DNA of 64,000 bases, taken from assembly GCA_963854835.1 (NCBI GenBank), contig OY978525.1, positions 22,458,253-22,522,252 on the forward strand, written 5' to 3'. The DNA comes from Megamerina dolium (Eukaryota; Arthropoda; Insecta; Diptera; Megamerinidae). Position 1 is the stretch's first letter. Each line of letters starts with the position of its first letter. The notes under the pieces were generated by a model. It was not told the origin of the DNA. It saw nothing but the letters and a program-made list of their open reading frames with translations, and did no database searches. Of the stretch, positions 39,176 to 48,790 are shown piece after piece. The position numbers and the translations under genes were made by a program.

Positions 39176-40984
39176 TATAATGGCTATGAAAAGCAGAAAG
39201 TATGCGGTTCCAGCTATGGAACTCATTTTTGCTTCCTTGTGATAAAATGCTTGAAATTATCAAAATTGTATAATTCTTTTCTGAATCAAGTTGGTGATGA
39301 CATGATGATTGATCTAATAAAATTTAACTCACCTTAATGTATATAATAGGTGTATCATTCCAAGGTAGCTATCAGATAGGTAACGATTTGATAGATACAA
39401 AATAAATCATTTTACATGGAACCCACACTGCTTACGTCTCAAAACAGAGATCAGATGATCCCACTTTCTATAAAGTTTTATTTTTTCATATTTAAATTTA
39501 AGTATTAGATGCTTCTCAGAATATTATCCTGAAAGAACACACCCTGTACATGTGTATAGATTCAGGAATGTAGAATAAATTGTATCACAGAAAAATTTGA
39601 TAAACTATAAATAAATTGAGCTGAAATAATTGATGAAACCAAAAATATAACTACGTATAACATAAAATGAAATAAATGAATTATTGTTCATAAAATCTTG
39701 TATGAGCTCTAAGCTTATGACAAATCAAATTACATTTTTTGCCAAATTAATTTTACTTTCCATTGCCGTTTTGACAAAACTTTACACTACTTGTTGGACT
39801 TAATTTTAACACCAGTTATCCTAGTTTACCCAGTTTATTATTGTAATCCATTCATCTATGTTGGCTAGAAAACCCTATACACACCGCATACCTACCAGTG
39901 AAACAAATGTCCGTGATTACAGCCGATATATAATTATTAACTATGTGCCCCCATATTTCTAGTGATTTATGTCCGTTAGAACTTTGACACAGTATTTGTG
40001 GGGACGGAATGATTCTAACTTATGATGAGAGACCTGAACCCATATAGTAAAATCTCCAAATATTTTTCAATTCTCAAGCTAAATTTTTATTTATGGCCAT
40101 ATTAAGTTGGCAATTTTTTTGCCTGAGTGTGTTTAGAATACGTCGAATAAAGGGTTAAAATTAATATCGGACCGAAATATGTAGTTTCGGTACATGTAGT
40201 AAAATTTCACGAGGAATGAAATGAAAGGAGGAAATATCGAAAATATATTGTTTGTAATTAACTATAACTCGAGCATGAAGTTACAGAAAAGAAAAGAAAA
40301 AGGCAAAAACTAGCAGAAAGTGTAGAAATCTTTCACTCCATTTATTTATTATACTAGTGTTTTAGACCTTTTTGCATCAGTCATCATAGTCATTTCATCT
40401 CCGTTTTTGTCAAACAAACGCGCCCACAACATATCACATATTTCGTTTTTTTGTAAAGTCTAAATAAAATGGCATTTGGAAGGTTGCTGGGGTTAAAATG
40501 TTCTAGAAAATTATTTGCCGAAAACTCTCATTAGAGATATTCTCAGACGAAATCTTTATACAAAGAACGGAAAGTCCACAGAAAGTAAAATAAAAATATC
40601 CCCTTGAAAAATACTACATATTATTCATTTTTTTATAATTTGTTCATAAATATATCTCTAGCTTTTCTCGAAGGTGATGGCTCGGCACTTAAGACATGAG
40701 TACCACAGTCAAATGAATTTCCAGCATGTTGTTACACCTTAGCACCTAAATTAAATAGGAGTAATTAGTTCTAAAATAAATTTGCTGTAACCAAATTCGA
40801 TACAGCTTGTACATTAGCTCCATGGTGAACTGAAATAGGTATTTTCAATTATTTTAAAAACTTCTTATAAATAATTCATCACACCTACCATCTTTTCTTC
40901 AATCAACTTCTCTCATATAACACTAGCTTGACTATATCTACGAGTACACATTTATATTGGTTCCCTTATAATTGAAAATGAAAA

Positions 40985-41064
40985 AAATCTCCTTACAGTC
41001 GGCTGGGGCTGACCAAATTATACCCTGCATATGTAGATATTTATTATATGTATTTATTATATGT

Positions 41065-41109
<45 letters not shown>

Positions 41110-43063
41110 GTTTGCTCGAATATCCATTTTTTTCTTTTATTTCCACTTTTTGAAAAACAATTTTTGCATATATTACTAATTTACACCCGTAATATGGTTG
41201 ACTTTAATGTAACACTTTGTATGTTATGAGAGTTCTAAAAGGGATAATTTAAAGGAGGTTTTTAAGATAATTCCGAGACTTAGTATGGCAGCTATATAAA
41301 AAGTTGGAGTGACTTACTTCTTTCTTTTAAATCCAATTAATTTTTTAATATCAATCCACACTTTAAATTTGTTTGTCCTACGTTGAATAGTTCGTAAGTT
41401 ATAGCGGTTTCAATTTTTTAAAATTTTCGCAACTTTTTATGGTAGCCCCATCAGAAGTGGGCGTGGCATGTTGATTTTTTGCCAGATTATGTACAACTAC
41501 CATATTAACCTAAGTATTAATTATGATTGTTCTAGACAGAAGATTGCAGAAGCTGCAGCTATCTCAATTTAAAAGAAATTCAGTCATTCTGTATGGGAGC
41601 CACTATAAACAATGGGCGTGGCTGACCCATTTCTTGTGGATATATTTGCTCTTACAATACTAATCCACACCTTAAATCTCGTTATTCTACGCTGAATAGT
41701 TTGTAAGTTATGACGGTTAAAATTTTTGTCTAATTTCCGCACTTTGTATGGGAGACGCAAAAAGGAGTGGGTGTGGCACACTGATTTTCTGCCAGATTAT
41801 TTCCGACTACCATGTTAATCTAAGTGTCAATTATGGTTATTCTAGACAGAAGATTGTAGAAGTTACAGCTGTTTCAATTTAAAAGAAGTACAGACACTTT
41901 GTATGAGAGCTACGCTAAAAAGTAGGCGTAGCTCACCCACTTTGGTGAGGTTATCCTATCTCCTCGCTTAAGCGGAACCATTGGGATTTCCTAATGAATA
42001 GAGCAATGTCCCTGACATCCATAGGTGCAAGCTCAGTGGTATCTGTAAAAAAGGCACTCCCTAGTAGAGTGTGTCTTCTACGTGCCAAGGCGGGGCATCT
42101 ACAGAGGAAGTGGTGAACACTTTCCTCCTCTTCCTCGTCCTGGCAGCTGCGACAGAAATCGTTGGCCGGTAAGCCGAGCCTTGCAGCATGCCTACCCACA
42201 AGCTAGTGGCCCGTGAGTACGGCGACTACATTATTTATGGTTTTCCTGCCCATTGACAACAGTGAACGGGTTCGTCTATTGTCAAGGGTTGGCCAGATTT
42301 TCCTAGTGGTAGCACAAAAGCTCTCATCCCGCCATCTTCTGTTGGCTATGGTGAGATAATGTTGTGTGATGAGAAGCTTGCATGTTGCAAGCGGAATTCC
42401 GGCTTGATGAGATGGATAGATCTCTGGCAACTTAGTGCCCGATCTCGCCAATTCATCTGCCTCACAGTTCCCTGGAATGTCCCTATGCCCCGGTACCCAT
42501 ACAATGTGAACATTGTAGTGCTCCGCTAGCTCGTTAAGAGCTGGGCGGCATTTAAGGGCAAGTACCGATTTGGCGAACGCTCTTGCGAGAGATTTAATGG
42601 CAGCTTGACTGTCGGTGTAGATGAAAACATCTTTGAAGGATATTATATTACAGCTGAGCCACGTTGCCGCCTCCTTTATAGCCATTATCTCGGCTTGAAA
42701 AACACTGCAAAAGTCAGGTAATCGGAACTTGAGCTTAACGCGTAAGGAATCATAAAAGACGCCACAGTTATAGCAAGTTAAAGATTTTGAAAATTCCGAG
42801 GTTAGTCGGTTTGAATGCTTGGTGTGGGCGTAGCTATTGACCGATCATGCCCAATATCAATCCCCTCCGTACCCTTGGATCATAGGTTACTTGTGCCAAT
42901 AGACAGACGGACGGAGGGACGGACATCGTTAAATCGAAAATTTAAGCGACGCTGATCACGAATATATATCTATGTCTATATCTCCGGAGATTCCTTCAAG
43001 TGGACACAAACATCTGACCGAAATGAATATACCTTGCATATTGCATTATGCAGGGTATAAAAA
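40985..43063 (-). mobile_element. Mini-me-like element interrupted by a LINE fragment
   Basis: The left end is CTCCTTACAGTCGGCTGGGG and TATACCCTGCATATG; the right end is GCATTATGCAGGGTATAAAA. GTGGGCGTGGC-type motifs occur at 41303 (degenerate), 41458, 41612, 41767 and 41922, 154-155 bp apart. At 41951 the repeat switches to LINE coding sequence and resumes near 42767 with AGTTATAGCAAGTTAAAGAT. About 70 bp present in the other copies are missing at the switch. The (GGAC)n tract at 42901-42924 follows a ~60-bp deletion. An alternating TA tract of about 40 bp (41066-41105) replaces the short TATATA of other copies. Confidence 0.88.
41951..42766 (-). pseudogene. LINE ORF2 3' part: RNase H and zinc-knuckle-like end
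   Basis: Reading leftward from about 42766, the frame gives VFYDSLRVKLKFRLPDFCSV and FQAEIMAIKEAATWL, then VFIYTDSQAAIKSLARAF and VHIVWVPGHRDIPGNCEADE LAR. These are the conserved acidic motifs of a non-LTR retrotransposon RNase H domain (E in QAEI, D in YTDSQ, H and D in PGHRD...EADE). An in-frame TAG at 42203-42205 interrupts it. Beyond it the same frame runs VGRHAARLGLPANDF and CRSC...VHHFLCRCPAL, a Cys/His motif typical of the ORF2 end, to the TAA at 41951. The domain order suggests an RNase H-bearing clade such as R1, LOA or I. The rest of the element, a 3' UTR and a poly(A) tail are missing. Confidence 0.88.
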
Positions 43064-43499
43064 TATAACTCTAGCTCTTTTCAAGGGTGATGGTTCGGCG
43101 CTTGGAAATCAATATCGCAATCATAGCTATCATTACTGGCCCTGCTGCTCCCTCTTCGTAATGCTTTGCCGTTTTCATAGTGGCTATGTAGAATATACGC
43201 GCTTTATATTCCATTGATATACATGACATACTGGACAGTAGTATCCATGCCACGATTGCAAGCAAAGAGAACACAGCAAGCTTGAAATGGCCAACATAAT
43301 TCATAAACTTTTGGTGCCAAAATACTTTCCCATTTATTCTAATCAATCAGCAATCAGTCAAAATATGGTAAATTTAATATGACTATAAGAAAAATATTTG
43401 GCCTAAGAATTCAAAAAGTTTTGGTTTTACTATATGGGTATAGGTTTTTCGTCCTGAGTTGGAATCATTCAGCCCCCAGAGAGTGACCCTGAAATTGTT
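43064..43499. other. Patchwork of duplicated pieces; weak open frame
   Basis: The piece 43068-43105 resembles 40660-40700 in direct orientation. The piece 43345-43485 resembles 40000-40140 in inverted orientation. A 91-codon reverse-strand frame (43071-43346) has one good membrane-like stretch (LAVFSLLAIVAWILLSSM) and a second hydrophobic stretch (VMIAMIAILIS). I do not recognise it and a chance frame is possible. Confidence 0.45.
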
Positions 43500-43646
43500 T
43501 CATAGTGTTATTTAGCAGTTTTGAACAACTAGTGCTTATTAATATTTCAATATAAAAATATTCCTATATGTGTTACAGTTAGTTACAAACATATATGCAT
43601 ATAAATATACAATATATTTATGTATTTTTATGTACATGTATGTATA

Positions 43647-44209
43647 GGGTGATCCAATAGGAGGTACTTTTTCCATTAGGCATTCTCAGACATATCATGT
43701 GTTATAACTCTCAGGTTCATATGACATTTGTGTTCATTATTCATTGACATTTCACCATGAATAGACTTACGCCAGAACAACGTTTACAAATTGTGAAAAT
43801 TCAGTGCTCAGTGAGAAATGTTCTTCATTCTCTTCGACCATTTCATGGTGTTCATATGGTGTTATGTTGTGGTTATGGTGTTCAGATCTTGTGATCTGAC
43901 GCAGTTGGATTACTTTTTATGGAGCTATGTGAAATTAGTTGTTTATGTCGATAAACCACAATCGATTCCTGCATTAGAAGCGATCATAACACGCGTAATT
44001 AACGGAATATCGGCAGAAAAGCTCGAAAATTGGACCCATAGAATGGATCATGTTAGAGCCAGTTGGCCACAACATTTAAAATAAATTATTTTCAAACATT
44101 AAATGTTATAAATCGAACTTACGCCTCAAATACACTTTTTGATTATTAAATTGATTTTAATGCGTTTTATTAAAAAAAAAAACTACCGGAAGCTCTTATT
44201 GGATCACCC
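43647..44209 (+). mobile_element. Short non-autonomous DD41D element
   Basis: The inverted repeats GGGTGATCCAATAGGAG (left) and the complement of GGGTGATCCAATAAGAG (right, 44193-44209) are flanked by TA on both sides. The element is 563 bp and lies within copy 2 of the ~2.9-kb duplication, so it inserted after the duplication. Confidence 0.9.
43757..44084 (+). pseudogene. DD41D transposase with large internal deletion
   Basis: The ATG at 43757 starts MNRLTPEQRLQIVKI, the same start as the copy at 7.1 kb. The DNA-binding and most of the catalytic region are deleted. The C-terminal part is open in another frame (the ATG at 43818 belongs to this frame): RSCDLTQLDYFLWSYVKLVV, YVDKPQSIPALE, ENWTHRMDHVRASW, to a TAA at 44082-44084. 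Only the third catalytic aspartate (QLDYF) remains. Confidence 0.85.
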
Positions 44210-44689
44210 TATATATGTATAAAATGGAAATACATATTTGTTTTTGAAAATTTTTACTACAAAAACATAAAAAAACCACAATATACAATATCTACAACTA
44301 TGGTCAATCATAACAATTCACAAAACATCAAAATGAAAAACACCACAAAATTGTATTTTAGTTGGAGATATTTCAATCAATGCAAATATACATATAAACA
44401 TTTATGTATGAATATGTATTAGGGAGGATTAAATTTTTATATAGCCTGGATCAGCGAGACCAATAAAATTTGGTTCCCTTCAAACATTTTTCCTAGATGA
44501 AGCCAAATTAAATTTCAGATTTGGTCGCGTTTACTTTTTAAAACATATTTTTTTTGACCAAATCCACAATAGCACACACCGAAGGAAAAATACCTCATAT
44601 ATGTTATAGAGTTAATTTTTGTGACCGTAATAAACCAAATAGTTTTTTAGGCAACTCCTTTATGATAAAAGTTCGAATTTTCAATCAAA

Positions 44690-44860
44690 ACCGGAAATAG
44701 TCCTTTTTGCGATTTCTGATTTTTCATGTCCAGCATTTCTTAGAAACAGACTTTTTCTATGTCTCCACCTCTTAAGGGGTCTCTTACATTTGGGAAAAAA
44801 TCCATCAGTTGCGAAGGAATTACTCTTACAATGGTTAAATATGTGACCAATATATAGGTA
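44690..44860 (+). repeat. Monomer(s) of the diverged ~145-bp repeat
   Basis: TCTATGTCTCCACCTCTTAA, GGGGTCTCTTACATTTGGG, and AATATGTGACC-like boxes follow in the family order. The position corresponds to 38.8 kb in copy 1. Confidence 0.5.
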
Positions 44861-46370
44861 TCGATTCATTATACATATATGGAAAAAATTATAGTACGTG
44901 TTCTTCGAGATGTAAAGATTTTGTCATATTTAAATATAAGTTTCAATACTAAAATATTTCCCTCAAAAATACACAATCTGTGTATGTGAAACAGTTGGAA
45001 TGCAAAATAAATAATATCCCAGAAAAAAATTATAATTTTCGGCTAGAGTTAATTGAAGTCAAGGTATCGTTTACTGGTACTTCAATAAATGAGCCAAGTA
45101 ATTGATTCTTTCTACGTGGTTCCTTATCCTTATCCTTATCCATACCTTATTTACTTACTATCTAGCTTATCATTGTAACCAATTAAAATATTCTGGTTAC
45201 TCACAGCGCACATTTCATCAATCGTCAATATTATTCGATGGCTCGTGCTATCAGATGGATCTGGCAGAGGAAATCCAATCGGTAATATGTTCGCCAGTAC
45301 TTGATTCTTCAACAGAAGGTTGAATTTTTCTTTTCATAGATATCATTCAAGACTAAGCAACATGATTGAATTGTACTCATGCATTAATTGACAAATATTG
45401 ACAACATAATTGTGAGTGACTTCAGTGTTTAGTTTTAACATGCTCTCCCTCCCTTAATTTTGTTGTCTAATGTAGAACATAGCACCTCCTTACGATGATT
45501 TCCTTTAAAGATTTCCTGGCTAATTGAATCTATTTTCAAATATTTTCTATGTGCACCTAGGTCATCATCCCCTTTTACAAATTTTCGGGATTCATTCGAG
45601 GACTTTTCAGCGTTGGATCTTTATGGAAGGTAAGCTTGATTCATTTTCACTTCCTTTGCGCTCCCATTAATTTCTTATTCATTATTTACAACCGACAATT
45701 TTTTTTCAAAGATAAATTTGCATCCAATGTTTTCCATAGCTGTTAGTAGATAGGTAGGGGCAACCTTCTGGTGCTAAAGCTGTTTCGTTTATGCTAATCA
45801 AATATATTGTAACGGCAGTGTGACAGAAGACAATGATTACATATATTATAGTTATATTCACCTATTTATCTAACGATTTAATTCCTTTAGAATGTTTGAA
45901 GTCTATTGAAGTGGAACATAAGAAACACCTTGCCCTTCAATAAGAATCTACAGACTGTTTTTATGAGTCTTAATTCCACATTTTTTTCTGCCGAAGCTTG
46001 CATATAGCAAACAAAAATCTACTGGTTGTTGATTATAGACACCTGGAAATATACTTCCTAGCCTTACAAATCGAACTAAACCTAAATTAAATGAAAGTAA
46101 TTAGTACTAAAATAAATTTGGTGTAAGCACACGCATACGGTACCGGTACTACTATATCTTTGAAAATCCTTACCACAGATTAGCCGTATTATCTATGCGT
46201 AAACTAAAATTCTTTCAATTATATTAAAGACTTCTTATGAATAATCTATGTAGTATAGTATATGTAAACGTTCTTTCTTCTACCAACTTATCTTATATAT
46301 CACTTACTTGATTGTATCTCTAGGTTTAAATGTTTCCTTATAATTGAAATCGAAAAATGTTTATGAAAAT

Positions 46371-47124
46371 CTCCCACCACATCACACTACTACTCATAAA
46401 CTCCAATGAAAACAAAATATTTTTCAATCAGCATAGTATATAAGTATGTACTATGTAAATAACCAAAAGCATAAATGTTCGTGATGAGAATGAAATTTCC
46501 TATGAATTTATAAACATGAACGTGATTAAATTTAATTTTTCGCACTATTCCACATTTAAGATAACCATCAGATTGAATTTGTGTTTAGCAAAATGTTTGT
46601 TTAGATACAACAACAGATATAATACAACCTACTTGAGTTTGTTGCAGTTATTTAAAAATTTGTTGCCCTAACGAATTTTTAATAAACGATAGAATTTTAT
46701 TAATTTATTTTGGTTTTTTAATCAACTTTAAATTTATTTACATACAGTATTATACTTGTATTGCTTTGCTTGAATAAAAGAAATTCTACTATTATGAATC
46801 TACTATCATTGTATGTATATGTATCTATATTCCCCTGTATAAAATGCAAATACGAACGCATAACTCTCTAGCTAAATTGGCAAATAAATTGCAGCGTGTT
46901 AATTAAATTTCCATGTATATTTTTGTTTTATTTTTGTTGCTACATTTTTTACAAAAGCACTAGAGCAACATTAGAACTATTAGGCAACTCACAAAAAATA
47001 TCGTCCAATCTCCCATGCCAAAGTTGTCTAACTCATTAGTGGATGCGTAGGCACTGTTAAAATATTGCAAACGGGTACGTGACTACACTCACACTTTATT
47101 TGTTCTATTCTACATTACAAAACA
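46371..47124. other. AT-rich DNA without recognised genes
   Basis: Nothing is recognised. Confidence 0.6.
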
Positions 47125-47490
47125 AAATAATAATAATAATAATAATAGTAATAATATATATGTGGCACTTATAGGCTTTGAGGGGCCCTTTGGCCGAGCT
47201 TCTCTTTCAGTGCTGTTGTGAGTATTAAATTTTAGACAGTATTAGAAAGGACCTACTTACATTACCCGCTTCCGAACGGCGGAGATTTCTGAGCATTGTC
47301 AGAGCGTTCTTTTAGAAGCTTTTCCATGGAAACTTGTTACTGCCAGAAGAATTGCCAATTGCTTGCTGACAAGTGGGTATAATTCGAAATAAAAACTTTT
47401 CGATATTAAAATTTTGCTTCAGCCGGAGATTGAACCCACGACTTATAGAACAGAAAGGCAACGCACTAACCACTCAGCTACCGCACCCAC
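47125..47490 (-). mobile_element. tRNA-derived SINE (copy 2) with (ATT)n tail
   Basis: On the reverse strand the element starts GTGGGTGCGGTAGCTGAGTG (A box TAGCTGAGTGG), with a B box GGTTCAATCTCC. The body matches copy 1 with scattered differences, including GGCAATTCTTCTGGCAGTAA and TTGGGAG-free regions. It ends AAGTGCCACATAT followed by an (ATT)n tail (forward strand (AAT)n, 47125-47155). I could not see a clear target duplication. Confidence 0.88.
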
Positions 47491-47803
47491 TTTATATTAG
47501 CATTCATATGTATATATTCTTACGTATAGTGTGAATCACTTGGTAAATGCATGATGCAATAATAAATACAAAAAAGAAGTTCCAATATATACAAGGTATA
47601 TTTTTTATGGTATACCATAAAAATTAGAGGGCATGTAAAAGCTTTTTTTTTAAATACAGACAATGCAAAAATTGCACAGCCATTAGACGAGATAAACATT
47701 TAGATTGACTAATCCGAATCCAGGGTTCCTTTGTCTCAGTCAAATCTCGTTTTGTCCCTAACCTCAAAAAAAAAAAAAATTAGAATTGATACATTTAAAA
47801 AAC

Positions 47804-48454
47804 AAATAACAAATAACAAATAACAAATAACAAATAACAAATAACAAATAACAAATAACAAATAACAAATAACAAATAACAAATAACAAATAACAAATAA
47901 CAAATAACAAATAACAAATAACAAATAACAAATAACAAATAACAAATAACAAATAACAAATAACAAATAACAAATAACAAATAACAAATAACAAATAACA
48001 AATAACAAATAACAAATAACAAATAACAAATAACAAATAACAAATAACAAATAACAAATAACAAATAACAAATAACAAATAACAAATAACAAATAACAAA
48101 TAACAAATAACAAATAACAAATAACAAATAACAAATAACAAATAACAAATAACAAATAACAAATAACAAATAACAAATAACAAATAACAAATAACAAATA
48201 ACAAATAACAAATAACAAATAACAAATAACAAATAACAAATAACAAATAACAAATAACAAATAACAAATAACAAATAACAAATAACAAATAACAAATAAC
48301 AAATAACAAATAACAAATAACAAATAACAAATAACAAATAACAAATAACAAATAACAAATAACAAATAACAAATAACAAATAACAAATAACAAATAACAA
48401 ATAACAAATAACAAATAACAAATAACAAATAACAAATAACAAATAACAAATAAC
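47804..48454. repeat. Satellite-like array: AAATAAC x 93, perfect
   Basis: The 7-bp unit AAATAAC starts at 47804 and keeps phase to 48454. That is 651 bp, exactly 93 copies, with no substitution that I could see. The forward strand has stops in every frame (AAATAA). The reverse strand has none: because 7 and 3 share no factor, all three frames read the same heptapeptide LLFVICY over and over, giving artefactual open frames of over 200 codons. The unit is not the TTAGG telomere repeat of many insects. Confidence 0.98.
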
Positions 48455-48473
48455 TTAATAACAAGTTATTAAG
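48454..48473. other. 20-bp palindrome at the end of the heptamer array
   Basis: CTTAATAACAAGTTATTAAG has 9-bp perfect arms around AA. Its first base is the last base of the array, and its right arm contains GTTATT, the complement of the array unit. Confidence 0.9.
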
Positions 48474-48499
48474 AATAATAACTAAAGAAATTTTTCTCA

Positions 48500-48790
48500 A
48501 CGTTGTTTATAGCATATTTATCCCCTATATTTTTCCAGCGGTGGAGGTCTCTACAAAATTGTCATTTTTATATTTTTTGCACCCAAGGCTCCGGGAATGC
48601 AGCTCTGTGATGTTTACCATTCAACATTTTCTCTAAACATACTTACTCCATATACTTATTCCTTGGGAAGGCCGCTCTATAAAACGAACTTAAAGTACTG
48701 ACAAATAACTGCATGACCAGGTATCGGCCCTATGTCCTTGTCCCATGTCTAACATTTCTCTCAAATATAAAATTTACGAAGATAAAATTG
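48500..48790 (+). repeat. Two monomers of the diverged ~145-bp repeat
   Basis: Monomer one has ATTTATCCCCTATATTTTTC and GTCTCTACAAAATTGTCATT. Monomer two has TTTTCTCTAAACATACTTAC, TCCATATACTTATTCCTTGG and CTCTATAAAACG. A third start (CATGACCAGGTATCGGCCCT) is visible at about 48712. Confidence 0.55.

Larger units (their letters stand above)
38115..40984 (+). repeat. Old ~2.9-kb duplication, copy 1
   Basis: Many segments recur in the same order about 5.4-5.9 kb to the right, in 43.5-46.37 kb: TAGTGCTTATTATTAATTCA (38145), TTTCAATCAATGCAAATATA (38438), the TTAGGGCGATTGAAATTTTT block (38481), AATAGCACACACTGAAAGGA (38626), AATAAATCAAAAAGTATTTT, and AAATAGGAGTAATTAGTTCT (40754). Divergence is high, so the duplication is old, or these are two copies of a large unidentified element. 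A 107-codon frame at 38476-38799 is not conserved as coding in the second copy, so I do not call a gene. Confidence 0.7.
43500..46370 (+). repeat. Old ~2.9-kb duplication, copy 2
   Basis: The counterpart of 38.1-40.98 kb: CTAGTGCTTATTAATATTTC (43529), TTTCAATCAATGCAAATATA (44371), TATTAGGGAGGATTAAATTT (44418), ATAGCACACACCGAAGGAAA, and AAAGTAATTAGTACTAAAAT (46094). A DD41D element is inserted in it at 43647-44209, which accounts for part of the different spacing. Beyond about 46370 the similarity stops. Confidence 0.7.

Noticed and set aside
47804..48454. Telomere or CRISPR-like array
   Set aside because: The unit is not TTAGG-type and there are no spacers; it is a plain tandem heptamer in an animal genome.
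47736..48500. Three long reverse-strand open frames of 215-254 codons
   Set aside because: They are translations of the AAATAAC array; the peptide is an exact cyclic heptapeptide repeat in every frame.
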